Of a DNA stretch of 38,361 nucleotides, positions 1-10,424 are shown one piece after another. Location of the stretch: NCBI GenBank assembly GCA_037447605.1, contig CM074810.1:2497366-2535726 (forward strand), in the 5' to 3' direction. The stretch comes from Zygnema circumcarinatum. Taxonomy: Eukaryota > Streptophyta > Zygnematophyceae > Zygnematales > Zygnemataceae. The notes beneath the pieces were generated by a model. The model did no database searches. It was not told where the DNA came from and was given only the letters and a program-made list of their open reading frames with translations. A program made the translations under genes and the position numbers. Position 1 is the stretch's first letter. Every line of letters begins with the position of its first letter.

Positions 1-160
1 GGGAGGGAGGGAGGGAGGGAGGGAGAGGAAGCAGGAAGGGAGGGAGGGAGGGAGGGAGGGAGAGTGGGAGGGGGGGAGGGAGGGAGGGAGGGAGGGAGGA
101 GGGAAGGAGGGAGGAAGGGAGGGAGGGAGGGAGGGAGGGAGGTAGGGAGAGCGAGATAGG
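1..160. repeat. (GGGA)n simple repeat
   Basis: The left edge is an imperfect GGGA/GGGAG tetranucleotide tract with interruptions such as gaagcagg and gagtgggagg. No coding signal is present. It probably continues beyond the window. Similar GGGA tracts occur inside intron 2 of gene D, so this may itself be intronic or leader DNA of an unseen gene. Confidence 0.9.
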
Positions 161-960
161 CAGAGTGAGAGGATGGGGAGAGCGTGAGAGCGAGAGCGAA
201 CAGTGGGGGGCCACTACCACAGTCGCCACTTTTTATACGCCTCACAGAGTACAAAAACCGCCGGAAGGAGTGGCCACGTGGAAGTTCCTCCGGGTTAAAC
301 GCTTGCCACGTGGCACTCATTGACTGAAACGGCGATGCCCAATTCTGGTTGGTCGGTCGCAGTAGGGCTGACGGTCTCAGCTCTCATTGCGGCCCAAATG
401 TCGGTGCAGCACCTGCGAATGTCGGCAGTCTTGGGTCCAAGTTGGCCGTTCGGAGACCGTTGGACGGCGGCAACAATTGCCGCCCGCCCGCGGGCATTGG
501 TCAAAGGGACCGTTTTGGCGGTTAGGTTTGTCGTTTTCTGTGGCTTTGTTGATTTACAGAGTAGTGAGTACACTGCAATTGGACAAATTTGTCAACGACA
601 AAAGTCAAGATTTTTCATCTGGATTCTGCAAAATTTGTCCATGTGGCGCCATACTTTTAAATCCTGGCACGTGCGATTGTACTTTTTCCTTCCCTTGTGG
701 ACGGACATGTAAACATATGTACGAAATGGACAAAAATATACGGACCAGTTCCTACGGAAAGGGCCGCTTTCGGCGGTTCGGCCTTTGGGGCCCTTGTCCC
801 CCGCCGACGGCCAAGCCGATTATGACGTGTGATGACGTCACATCTATCCATGATAGCCCTTATGCGGGTTCCGTACGGTTACCGGCGGTGCCGGCTATCA
901 ACGGCTTCAGTCAGCCGGATTCCAGTTACAGTTCCGTTAGTCAGGACAGCAGCCACACGC
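161..960. other. intergenic, no supported gene
   Basis: I see no supported exon here. The stretch carries G-box-like cores (ccacgtgg near 272 and 303), two TGTCGG[T/C] boxes starting at 399 and 420 (21 bp apart), a TTTGTCGTTTT near 527, and a perfect CRE-like palindrome TGACGTCA near 832. These resemble plant bZIP/bHLH-type motifs, but their function is inference. Confidence 0.5.
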
Positions 961-963
961 TCG

Positions 964-1160
964 GGTCGAGGTGCCATGTCACGTCACGTCATTCCATTCC
1001 ATGTCTTGCAATGCCATGCAATGTCATGTCATGTCATATCACCTGACGCCAAGTGACGTTACGTCATGCCATGTCTTGCAATGCCATGCCATGCCATGCC
1101 ATGTCACGTCACGTCTCGTCACGCCATGTCTTGCAAGGCGATGTCATGTCATGTCATGAT
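964..1160. repeat. ATGTC/ATGCC pentanucleotide-rich repeat
   Basis: Short units of CATGTC, CATGCC and ACGTC are reiterated. There is a higher-order duplication: a block with CCATGTCACGTCACGTC followed by CCATGTCTTGCAA occurs near 973-1020 and again near 1098-1136. Frames are open in several registers only because of the repeat; no gene is inferred. Confidence 0.75.
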
Positions 1161-1705
1161 TTTTTGACACAGTTCGATTGGCATTATGTTACCATCAAGG
1201 ATGAAAAATTGAAATGGCGTTGTCACCATCCATTTTCATTTCAATTTCCACTTCCGACTGCACTTGTCCTCTAAGGGGAGTCTTTTTCAAAGACGACGAT
1301 GGCCCTCTTCTTTCTATGTATTCCTCCAGAATTGAACAATTGTTTAGTACACGTAAAGGCTAAGAACAGGCAACGAACCCGCTGCTCTACACCATCTCGC
1401 GGGCTGCGGATTTCTTCCTGCTTTGCAGCCTCAATGCTGGCCGGGAAAAGGCACTGCTACTGCAAAAAAGTAAATTCCTGCTGGCTTTTGGCTTGTGGCA
1501 GTTTTCCTGACAGAGAGACATGTCCTTATAGGATCCTCCAAGGAGAGAGAGGCTCTGCATCTTCTATATTTTCGCTATATACATAATCGAGTCTCCTGGC
1601 TTTCAAAAAAGCCTCTTAGAAACCCACAGTAGAAAAACTACCAAAACCCAAAAGCCATTAACAATAAGTAAAGTCCAAGACGTTAAGCTTCTCTGTGGAG
1701 CTGCT

Positions 1706-2859
1706 CTATGTATGAAGTTTCCGTACTACTCCTAGGGTAAGGGCAGGGGCTCCTGCAATTACTTTCGAATCCCCAATAAGTCCGTACATGAAAGCCCTGC
1801 CACATACCACAAACCTCCAGTCTCAGCGAACACTTCTTACTACTTTTAGCTTTGAAAAACTCAAAACAATTCACCTTCTTTTTTCATAGAGAATGGCCCA
1901 TTTCCAAGCTCGTTTCAATAATGAAATTACCCCATTTTTTTCATTCTTTCAAAAGAAAACATTAAGAAAATTCGAGCCCTACTTATGTGGAAGCTCTCTC
2001 TCTCCCTCTCTCTCTCTCTCCCTCTCTCTCTCCCTCTCTCTCACCTGAGACGCGAGAAGAGACTGCGTCCGCGTTCGCACGCCTGTTCACAGCCGAAGAC
2101 TTTAGAACGCAAGTTTTGGCCTTCGGGCCGCTCATTGCATATGAGAACGTGGTACATTTGGAGGTCGCTTTGCAGGAAGCGCAGCAGGCGGCCTTGGTGG
2201 CGACTCCTGTCAAAGTTTTCAACTCAAAGCCTTTGTAGTCAAACCCATCTTCATAAGTGCAAGATGTAGAGCCTGTTCACACGTGTGACAAGAAAAGAAC
2301 ACTAAGGTTAGCGGCTGATTGAAGACTACAAAATTTAAGTATGGGTCGTATAATCATTCCTTTCCGTATCTCTCTCTGTTCGTTTCCGACTCAAAATCAG
2401 GGTTCGGGTTCGGCTGAGCCCACCCTCCTCCTCTCCTTGTCCCAGCACTCTCTCTACCTCTCCCTTATTCTCTGAAACCCCTCCCTCTCATCCTGTACCT
2501 CCGCCCCCTCCCCCCCACTCCTTCCTTTTCAGTTTCCACCCCTCAAGGCTTCCACCTTCCCGGGCGCAGTCTTTCCCTGTCCAGACCTCTCTACCACACC
2601 CTCGCTCTCCTTTAATTCACTATCGTTCCCCCTCCTCTCATCTCGCCTTCCAACCCCACTACGCACGTCTCTCCCTCCCCCACGCAGCACGTCTCTCCCT
2701 CACTCTCTTTCTCACCCTCGTCATATTCTCTTCCTCCCCCTGTAACTCCCTCTTCCTCTCTTTCCCACTACCGTCCCAACTCTTCCACCCCCTTTCCTCT
2801 CCCTCTCTCGTCCTTCCCACCCTCCCCCTTTCACCTTCCTTCCATCGCTCTCTCACTCT

Positions 2860-2898
<39 letters not shown>

Positions 2899-3881
2899 TC
2901 TCATTGGCTTACCTGCAATTGAAGTTCCCGTTGACAGATTTGGGCTCGGAATGCGGTTTGTCACAGCGTATTTGAGAGCACATTGTTTGGTGCTCTTAAA
3001 GTATGTGAAGGCCGCGCACTTTAGGGTTGTGCTGCACCAATTGCAGCAGCTCTCCTTGTTGGGAATGTCGGTTTCTACTGAGCTTGTAAAGAGCGGAAAC
3101 TCAACTCCGTCCTCGAAGGCACACAGTCCTGCATGGAAAGGGAAGAAAAAAAAAGGTTAAAATAGCCGTTAATAAATAATGCAGTGATCCCCAGAAATTT
3201 TCAACAAATGACAGTTCCCGCTTTCTACATACACATCACTAGAATGTTTCGATGAATTGAAAACTTCAAAAGTTTCAAAAACCCAAACAACCAACCAACC
3301 CAAGGTCCTACCTGTAGCTACTCCTGAGACGGCCTTGACGTCACCGGTCGTACTGGTGACGTCACTCTTTAGGACACACTTGTTGGCGTTGGTTCCATTG
3401 ACATAGAACGTGAAGATGTAACAGTTAGGGTTTGCGCGGCACTCGAAGCAGCACACGTCCTGGCTCGCTATGGCGGAGAGGGTGGCGACGGTGGGGCCGC
3501 CATAGCTCACTCCCGCTTGAAAGGTGCAGCCTGTAGACAGGGAATGAGCGGTGGGTTAGTGCTTGAGGAGATGTTCATGTTCATGTCTATGTTCATGTTG
3601 AGGTTTATATTATGGACTAATGTTTCATTAGTGGTTGAGAGAATACATTTTTTGGGTTAACAACTTGTGGGTTTTTTAGATGGGTTTTTCTGAAGGGTAT
3701 AACTAAGTTTTTTTCGTTTTTTTAGAAGGGGAGAGAGGGGGAGGGGGGCGTGGAGGGGAAATGGGAGGGAGGGAGAGAGGGAGGGAGGGAGGGAGGGAGG
3801 GAGATACGCACCGAGAGCAGAGTTTGTGAGGAAGAGGAAGGCGAGGAGAAGCGCCATGGATGCATGCGAGAAGGAGGCCAT
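1706..3881 (-). CDS. gene A: secreted three-domain PAN/Apple-like protein
   Basis: Five exons on the minus strand: 3881-3812, 3530-3312, 3128-2913, 2272-2045, 1752-1706. They total 780 nt (259 aa), all introns GT-AG and phase 1. Exon 1 is a signal peptide (MASFSHASMALLLAFLFLT, then NSALG). Domain 1 has GCTF...QDVCCFECRANPNC...ANKCVLK. Domain 2 has CAFEDGVEFPLF...KESCCNWC. Domain 3 has CTYEDGFDYKGF...KAACCASC...KTCVLK. Each domain shows the C / CC-x2-C / C / C spacing of PAN/Apple-like modules, a family linked to protein or carbohydrate binding; the ligand is unknown. The start is fixed by the 70-nt exon length shared with genes B and C. The last exon (GAPALTLGVVRKLHT) is chosen because VRK aligns with the VRK tail of gene B at the same distance; it is the least certain part. 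Exons 2-4 are well supported. Confidence 0.82.
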
Positions 3882-3889
3882 GTTGACAG

Positions 3890-4130
3890 TCGGACAGTGT
3901 GGGAGAGAAAGAGAGTGAGAGAGAGGGAAAGGAGAGAGGAGGGAGAGAGACAGAGAGTGAGATGAAAAGTAAAGTGAGCGAGAGAGCGATATATATGGAA
4001 AGTGAGAGAGCGGGAGAGCGAGAGAGAGAGGGGAAGAGAGAAAGAGAGAGGGAGAGAGAGCGAGGGAGAGAGAGAGAGGGGGAGAGAGCGAGAGGGCGGG
4101 GGAGAGTGAGAGCGGGAGGCAGTTGTCCCG
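3890..4130. repeat. (GA)-rich leader and promoter tract of gene A
   Basis: Almost pure purine on the plus strand (GAGAGAGGGA variants). It covers the presumed 5' untranslated leader of gene A and extends upstream past its TATA box. Read on the coding strand it is a CT tract, as in the leaders of genes B and C. Confidence 0.7.
3989..3996 (-). promoter_or_regulatory. TATA box candidate for gene A
   Basis: ATATATAT lies 108 bp upstream of the gene A start codon. The intervening leader is GA-rich on the plus strand, so CT-rich on the coding strand. Gene B has the same layout: TATA, pyrimidine leader, then signal exon. Confidence 0.5.
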
Positions 4131-4875
4131 TCAGGAGGCCGTCGCCGAAATATTTACACTGTAGCTCGGCAGCCGCCCAACTTCCTTCCCCCCTCGCCGC
4201 GAATCCCTTGCTGCCACATGGCAGTCCGTACGATTGTGACCTCCGCGTGTCGGTCGTAGAAAGCTCCGAAGAGGCACACGCGCCGCCGCCCGCGTCCGGA
4301 AATTTTGTCGTTTAGCGGCGGTTCCTCCCCACCGGTGGAAGCTGCCACTGGGCCAATATCGGTTGGGCGGCGGCGGGACTTTCATCGACACGTGCGCAAT
4401 GTCGGTGCAGTTCTGGTGGGCCCCACAAACGCTGGTTCTTAACCGACTTCGGTGACGGTGACAAGAGTGCCGACAAGTAATTTCTGTTAAATGGAGACAC
4501 GTGGCGAGTGGTGGAAGGGTGGAGGTGGGAAACGACGGTCAGTTAAAGTTTTTCTTTTGTTTTTTCTTTGAGGCCGTTGGACGAGAGCCAACTGCCAAAC
4601 TGCCAAAGTTCATGATGACGGGAAACTGACGATTGGGCCTCTGCTTTTGGCGGCGAGGAGACACCTCCCCCTCTAAATGACAAATGGGCTTGTGCAGTAT
4701 CATGTCGTTTTGTGCCACGTAGTCGCCATCAGCGCATGATGCCAAAGGCGAGCTCTGACGGTTCTTTATGAAAGGGAATGATTCGCTGTACGGAATGAGT
4801 TATTTTCTACGGGACTGAGGACACATGCAAAGATTCCGTTTACTCTATATATTTCAATTCGGCTTTTATTTGATG
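4131..4875. other. intergenic, no supported gene
   Basis: Mixed-composition DNA without supported exons. It carries promoter-like short motifs: TTTGTCGTTTA near 4304, TGTCGGTGCAG near 4400, acacgtggcg near 4497 and TGTCGTTTTGTG near 4704. These are recurrent motifs of intergenic DNA in this window. Confidence 0.45.
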
Positions 4876-4880
4876 GACGT

Positions 4881-5156
4881 GACATTGACATTGACATTGA
4901 CATTGACATTGACATTGACATTGACATTGACATTGACATTGACATTGACATTGACATTGACATTGACATTGACATTGACATTGACATTGACATTGACATT
5001 AACATTGACATTGACATTGGCATTGACATTGACATTGACATTGACATTGACATTGACATTGACATTGACATTGACATTGACATTGACATTGACATTGACA
5101 TTGACATTGACATTGACATTGACATTGACATAGACATTAACATTGACATTGACATT
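4881..5156. repeat. (ACATTG)n hexanucleotide satellite
   Basis: About 46 near-perfect copies of the hexamer GACATT. Rare variants include aacatt, ggcatt and a tagacatt step near 5131. Both strands are open because the unit is a multiple of three; the resulting dipeptide repeats are artefacts. Confidence 0.95.
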
Positions 5157-5249
5157 TTTGTTTTTTTTTCCTTCATTTTTCGTTTGTAATCTATTTTCTC
5201 GCGGCACCGGAATTGACATGCCAAGACCAGCAGCTATCCAGTTCAAGAG

Positions 5250-5370
5250 CCTGTATCTCGATATACCAAATATATCGATATATCAAAAAATCGATGTACC
5301 GGTATCTCGATATGTCAATTTCTCGATATACAATATTTAGATATGCTAGCAAATCGATATATACGATATT
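5250..5370. repeat. AT-rich cluster of TCGATAT motifs
   Basis: Six or more copies of TCGATAT or its variants (tctcgatata, atatcgatata, aaatcgatgt, tctcgatatg, tctcgatata, aatcgatata) lie in about 115 bp. The motif is partly palindromic. No exon is present. Confidence 0.6.
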
Positions 5371-5689
5371 ATTGTTACGTACTGTACTGTATGTAAGCCG
5401 TACAGCCTGGATCCGTACACTCTCTGTTTTCCCGTACCTATTCCGTACGGTTTATCAGGGTTCAGGGGCTTTTGCGCCAAAGCCTTCGTGGAACTCCGCA
5501 AGGGTTTAGGGCTAAGGGCCCTCGGCCCGGCCATGGCTGCGCAGATCTCAGTCGTCCGTTTCGACCTCCATCGACGGCCAGATCCTGGCGGAGGAGCGCT
5601 GTCCTTGACAAGGACGTGAGTTTGAACCTCCACATTGCAGGTTTTGGAGCGCTAATAAGCGTGCAGTGTTTGGGGATACGGTACAGGGT

Positions 5690-5945
5690 TTAAGGGGTTT
5701 AGGGTGTAAGAGGTTTAGGGCTCAGAGGATTTAGGGCTCAAATGCTATGGTTTAGGGCTAAGTGGTTAGGGTGCAAGGTGGCTCAGAGATTAAGGTGAAG
5801 GATTTAGAGCTTAGGGTTTAGGCTCTTGGGTTTAGGGTTTAAGGTTTAGGGTTCAGGGCTTAAGGTATAGGGTGTAAGATGCAGGGTCGAGGATTTTGTG
5901 TTAAGGATTTAGGATTTAGGGTTGAGGGACTAGGGATTAGGTCTT
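5690..5945. repeat. degenerate TTTAGGG interstitial telomere-like repeats
   Basis: Many copies of GGGTTTA, GGTTTAGGG and GATTTAGGG with irregular spacers. TTTAGGG is the plant-type telomere unit. The spacing is too irregular for a telomere end, so this is an interstitial, decayed array. Confidence 0.75.
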
Positions 5946-5956
5946 ACACCTTTAGT

Positions 5957-6462
5957 GTATTCCCTCTCCCCTTCTCTCCCTCTCTCTTTCCCCCTCTCTC
6001 CGTCTCTCTCTCCCCATCTCTCCCTCTCTCTCTTCCCCTCTCTTTCTCCTCCGCTCTCCCTCTCCCCCTCTCTCTCCCTCTCTCTCCCCATCTTTCCCTC
6101 TCTCTCTCCCCCACTTTCCCTCTCCCCCTCTCTCTCCCTCTCTCTCTCCCCCTCTTTCTCTCCCTCTTTCTCTCCCCCTCTCCCTCTCTCTCCCCCCTCT
6201 CTCCCTCTCTCTCTCCCCCCCTCTTCCTCTCTCTCTCCCTCTCTCTCTCCCTCTCTCTCTCCCCCCTTCTCTCCCTCTCTCCCCCTCTCTCTCTCCCCCA
6301 CTCTCCCTCCCCCCACTCTCTCCCCTTCTCTCCCTCTCTCTTTCTCTCTCCCCCTCTCTCCGTCTCTCTCTCTCTCCCCCTCTCTCCCTCTCTTTCTCCT
6401 CCTTTCTCCCTCTCTCTCTCTCCTCCTCCCTCCCCCTCTCGCCCCCACTCTCCCTCTCTCAT
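5957..6462. repeat. polypyrimidine (CTCTCCCC) tract
   Basis: About 500 bp of TCTCTCCC, CCCCTCTC and similar pyrimidine-only sequence. Reading frames through it encode only Ser/Leu/Pro and are not genes. It lies about 330 bp upstream of the chosen start of gene F and could form part of its promoter or leader. Confidence 0.9.
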
Positions 6463-6787
6463 GTTCCCATGTAAATTCTTCGTTTGCAGGAAATATACAA
6501 TCACTGCCAGCAACTCCCCATACCCCAATCTCACTCCCGCTTTAAGCCCATCTTCACCCCAAACAAGGTCTGAAAACGGCGGCCATTTACGGAATACGGT
6601 TCTCGACTGTTTCCCATTTTCCCACATTTTACGAAAAGGACCGAATTTTTTTCAAAAGTGCCCTCAGGAGGACACGTGGCGTTGGGGCACCGCCACGGCC
6701 CTCTCTCTCGCTGTGGGGATTGTTGGCAGTCCAACGGAGCTCCATGCGGAGGAGTTTGCCGTTCAGTTAAGGACGGAACGGCCGACC

Positions 6788-9116
6788 ATGGAACGCATTT
6801 TGGCGGAGCAGCTGGCGCGAAGGTATAGCTGGGTGTGTTGGCCTCTCTCTCTCTGTCTCTCTCTCTCTCCCTCCGTCTCCCTCCCTCCCTCTCCCTCTTT
6901 CTCTTCCCCCTCTGTCTCCCTCCCTCCCTCCTCTCTCGCTCTGTCTCTCTCTCGCCCTCTGTCTCCCTTCCTTCAACTCTCTCTTTCTCCCTCTGTCTCT
7001 CTGTCTCTCTCTCCCTGTCCCCATTACTCCGTCTTACTTTTTGTCTCTGTGGCTCTCCACTTCGCCCTCTCTCTCGTCTCTATTGTTAATTTCTTTGTCC
7101 CCTCTCTCTCATTCTCTCTCTCTGTCTCACTCCCTCAATCCTTCTCTCCTCTCCCTCTCTCTCGCACTCGCTCGCTCTCTCTCGCTTTCTCCCTCTGCTC
7201 TCTTGCGCTCCTATCCCTCACTCCACTCCCCCTCATTCCCCCCTCCCTCTCCCTCTCCTCTCTCTTTCTTGTCTTTTTCCTCCTCCCTTCCTCCTCCACT
7301 GTAATTTCTTTATTCGTAAAGGGGTACAAATGGGGTTCTTTCTTTCTGCAGATTTCGGGACATGACCGATGACGAACTCGTAGACTTTTTGGAAAATCTT
7401 TTGAGAGTTCAAAAGGAAACTCCCCCACCTTCTTCCTTAGAAAAAGTTTCAGGGCAGCCCCAAAAAAAACCAAATTTTTCTTTTCCAAAGGAGGACGATA
7501 AGGAAACTGAAACCCCCCCCTCGGAATTTTTTTTACCTCCTCAAAAACCGTTTTTTTCTCCCTTAAAAGAAGAGAGGAAGGAGATAATTGGAGTTTATCC
7601 AACTGAGTCGGCTTCTTCCCCAGAAACAACCCCATTTGTACCCCAACTGAGTGAAATAAATAACAATAAAATAGAAAGCGAAAGTGTTTTACAAAATATA
7701 CTTGTGAGTTTCGGAAAAACATTCAGTAAAGGGAAAACATCTGTCTACCTGGGTTTAACTTTTGTGCTTTTTGGAATTATTGGGGTTTTGGGGTGGAGGA
7801 GGTTTCAAAATCCGGGAAAAACACAAGAATTAAGAAATTCAGATTTAGAAAAAGAAGTCAATTCAGTGGGAGAAAGGGGAGAGAGGGGAGAGGGGAAAAG
7901 AGAGGAGGAGAGGAGGGAGGGGTCAGAGGAAAGAAAGGTAGTGAGAGAAAGAGAAGGCAGGGAGAGCCGAGATGGAGGAGCGGGAGAGAGAGAGGGAGGG
8001 AGAGAGGGAGTGGTATGGATGAGGAGTCAGAGAGAGGGAGAGGCAGAGGGTGGGAGACGGTTAAGGCAGAGGTTGAACAGGCTAAGTGATGAAGATTTGT
8101 GGTGGAGAGGTAGAGCTGAGGAAGAGAGAGAGGGGGAGAATGGGGTTGTGGGAGGCAAGAGTGGAGGAGTGAGAGAGAGGAGCCCCCTTTTAGATGGTAG
8201 AGAAGAGGGAGAGGGAGCGGGAGAGGGAGAGGGAGACAGAGAGAGAGAAGAGAATGCGGTAGTGAGTAGGAGGATGCAGCAGACAAGGAAAGGAGGGAGC
8301 TCAAATGTGGATCCGCTCCTGAAGTTGGATTCAGTGGAATTCACAAAAAAGGATCAAGAAAGTTCTAGGAGACAGGATCCACCACTTTTGGGAAAGCAAG
8401 TTCAACAGGATCAACAGGATCAACAGGATTGGCAGAATCGAAAGGATCAACAGAATGTGAGGAAGCAGGATTCACTCGATCGGAAGAAGCGAGATCCACC
8501 TGAGATCAAGTTGCAGGATCCACTTATTTTCAGAAAGGACGACCCACCTGACTTTTGGAAACAGGAGCCAGTGAAGGAGTTCAAGAAGGTGGATCCACCC
8601 GATTTGTGGATCAAGCAGGATCAACGGGACCTGGATCAAAGCAGAGATCGCCCTCTTGGTTTTGGGAGTAAGGCGGAAACCCTAAATTCAGAGAGTTTCG
8701 AGAAATTTCCGAATTCGGAGGCTCAGTTTGTTACTGAAAACCGAGTTTTTCCGCCTTCTTCACGACATGAAGTTTTGGATTCAGCGGGGAGGAGGAGGAG
8801 GAGGGGTCCCGGACAGCCTAATTCTGATGAAGATTTATGGGAAGAAAATTCAAATTTATGGAAAACTAAAGAAGGGGGATATTCTGGAAAGGAGAATAGA
8901 AATTTGGGGTCTGCAGGAAAACAGGAAAGAAGAAGGGTTTTCGGGCAGGAGAAAAGTTTTTCCGGACAGGAGAAAAGTTTTTTCGGGCAGCGTCGGAGGG
9001 ATTGGTTTGAACATGAAGGCGTGATGTGGAGGAGGGATCGCGACGGTGTCTATGTTCCCAGTTCTCCGTTGGGTCAGGAGGGAAACAGTTCATCCGTACA
9101 GGGTGGAAATCGCTGA
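6788..9116 (+). CDS. gene F: unrecognised charged single-pass membrane protein
   Basis: Two exons are supported: 6788-6822 and 7352-9116, joined by a 529-bp GT-AG intron rich in CT repeats (phase 2). The product is about 599 aa. The start ATG at 6788 has a strong context (gaccATGg) and gives MERILAEQLARRFRDMTDDE. A further in-frame open stretch upstream (from an acceptor at 6489) cannot be excluded. Visible parts: a mixed-charge N-terminus; one hydrophobic segment near residues 141-160 (TSVYLGLTFVLFGIIGVLGW); a long Arg/Glu/Gly-rich region; then repeats of the form DPPxxxxKQ and two SDEDLW motifs. The C-terminus (EGVMWRRDRDGVYVPSSP) is distinctive. I do not recognise the family. The 1.77-kb stop-free final exon and the precise splice join argue that the gene is real. 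Confidence 0.65.
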
Positions 9117-9395
9117 GGCTCAGCTCTCTCCCCCCTTTTTTTTTTGTACACGTGGGTTCGATTGCTTTTTTTCAGTTTTTTCAGTTTTCCGGTTTTTAGT
9201 TTTTGGATTTTAGTTTTTGGTTTTTGATAGAAGTGAGTTTTGGGGTTTTCCATTCAGTCTTGGAGGTGGCCTTAGGGAGGCGCTTGTAGTATGGGGCATT
9301 GTATACAAATTCTTTTGTTTTTTTTTTTTTTTTTTGAGGCACATATTTGTAATTATTTTTGTTTACTGGAAAGAAGGCTCTGTATGGAAAAGAAC

Positions 9396-9530
9396 GAAAA
9401 TGATATACCCCCCCCCCCTCGGGTTATCCCGCCCCAGTTTCTTTGAAATTCCACCCTTCATTTTGGCTATTCCGCTCCCTGTTTTGGATATCCCGCCCCT
9501 CCCCATTTTGGATAGTCACCCCCTTGTTTT
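9396..9530 (+). repeat. left terminal inverted repeat of the MULE
   Basis: About 130 bp that pairs imperfectly with 10309-10424 on the opposite strand through shared blocks GGGTTATCCCGCCCC, CATTTTGGCTATTCC and TTTTGGATAT in the same order. Differences are scattered substitutions and small indels. Confidence 0.7.
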
Positions 9531-9558
9531 CTCCTTCTCACACATCAGCGCAACTTCC

Positions 9559-9644
9559 GTAACGACACATTAGCAGAGCGAGAGTACGTAACGACACATT
9601 AGCAGAGCGAGAGTGGAGAGAGAGAGCAGAGGGGAGAGAGAGAG

Positions 9645-9678
<34 letters not shown>

Positions 9679-9860
9679 CAGAGGATAGAGAGCAGAAGAG
9701 AGAGAGAGAGCAGCGGAGAGAGAGGGGAGAGGAGAGGAGAGAGAGCATAGGAGAGACTAGTGGAGAGAGAGCCGAGGAGAGAGAGAGCAGAGCAGCGAAA
9801 GCAAAGGAGAGAGAGACTAGAGGAGAGAGCAGAGGAGAGAGAGCAGAAAGGGCAATTTCT
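9559..9860. repeat. GA-rich repeat block inside the MULE
   Basis: A direct duplication of gtaacgacacattagcag plus agcgagagt (near 9558 and 9586) is followed by irregular GAGAGAGCAGAGGA units. This block abuts and truncates the transposase fragment, where the coding match ends near 9845. Confidence 0.7.
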
Positions 9861-10053
9861 TCAAGCGGCTGGAAGTATTCCTCTTCTTGCTACTCTCTTC
9901 CTGACCTCTATCCTTGTAGGTCCCCCCGCTAAAGCATTGCAGGTATAGTCGGTGGCTGTCGCTATACCTGCCAATCTTGATGTGAAATCCTTCGTGCTTG
10001 TAGTGCTCGGTCATGACTTGTACAAGCTTATCGCGAGTCTTATACTCAGTCAT
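9838..10053 (-). pseudogene. MULE transposase fragment, FAR1-like DNA-binding domain
   Basis: On the minus strand an open segment beginning MTEYKTRDKLVQVMTEHYKH encodes about 65 residues resembling the zinc-cluster N-terminal domain of FAR1/MULE transposases: GFHIKIGRYSDSHRLYLQCF, then GGTYKDR and NTSSRLKKLPF. In the family this last segment usually reads as SR...CPF and the Cys binds zinc; here it is Leu. The coding match then runs into GA repeats, and the catalytic domain is absent. Upstream it runs into GGGGA repeats. It is a transposase remnant, not a working gene. Confidence 0.65.
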
Positions 10054-10077
10054 TTCTGTGGAAATTTTAAACCGGGA

Positions 10078-10300
10078 AGAGGGAAGGGGAGGGGAGGGGA
10101 GGGAAGGGGAGGGGAGGGAAGGGGAGGGGAGGGGAAAGGACGAGAGGGGAGAGAGGGGAGGGAAGGGGAGGGGAGGGGAAAGGACGAGAGGGGAGGGCAG
10201 GGGAGGGGAGGGAAGGGGAGGGGAGGGAAGGGGAGGGGAGGGGAGGGGAGGGAAGGGGAGTGGACGGGAGGGGAGGGCAAGGGTGGGGAAGGAAGGGGAG
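10078..10300. repeat. (GGGGA)n repeat inside the MULE
   Basis: Reiterated GGGGAGGGGAGGGAA units with GGACGAGAGGGGA interruptions form a G-rich strand. It separates the transposase fragment from the right TIR. Confidence 0.85.
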
Positions 10301-10308
10301 GGGTTATC

Positions 10309-10424
10309 ACCTCCCGACATATCCAAAATGGGTGGGGGCGGGGGGGAATAGCCAAAATGGGAGGGCGGGATTTCAAAAATAATGGGGCGGGATAACCCAA
10401 AAAGGGAGGCGAAGTATCATTTTC
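10309..10424 (-). repeat. right terminal inverted repeat of the MULE
   Basis: Inverted partner of the left TIR; see the mirrored blocks at 10319-10330, 10345-10359 and 10384-10398. The outer end reads TATCATTTTC. Confidence 0.7.

Larger units (their letters stand above)
9396..10424. mobile_element. deleted Mutator-like (MULE) DNA transposon with terminal inverted repeats
   Basis: Inverted ends flank a transposase fragment. GAAAATGATA at 9396 is mirrored by TATCATTTTC ending at 10424. GGGTTATCCCGCCCC (9421-9435) matches GGGGCGGGATAACCC (10384-10398). CATTTTGGCTATTCC (9459-9473) matches GGAATAGCCAAAATG (10345-10359), and TTTTGGATAT is also mirrored. The ~1-kb length, long TIRs and FAR1-like fragment fit a non-autonomous MULE whose core has been replaced by GA-rich repeats. 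I could not find a clear 9-11 bp target-site duplication, so the outer limits are approximate. Confidence 0.72.

Noticed and set aside
5879-6787. Upstream extension of gene F through the pyrimidine tract
   Set aside because: Ser/Leu/Pro-only translation caused by CT repeats. The stretch just before 6788 carries promoter-like motifs (gacacgtggcg), so the ATG at 6788 was preferred, although an upstream exon is not excluded.
10013-10400. Gly/Arg/Glu-rich frames in the MULE right half
   Set aside because: Products of the GGGGA repeat and TIR; not genes.
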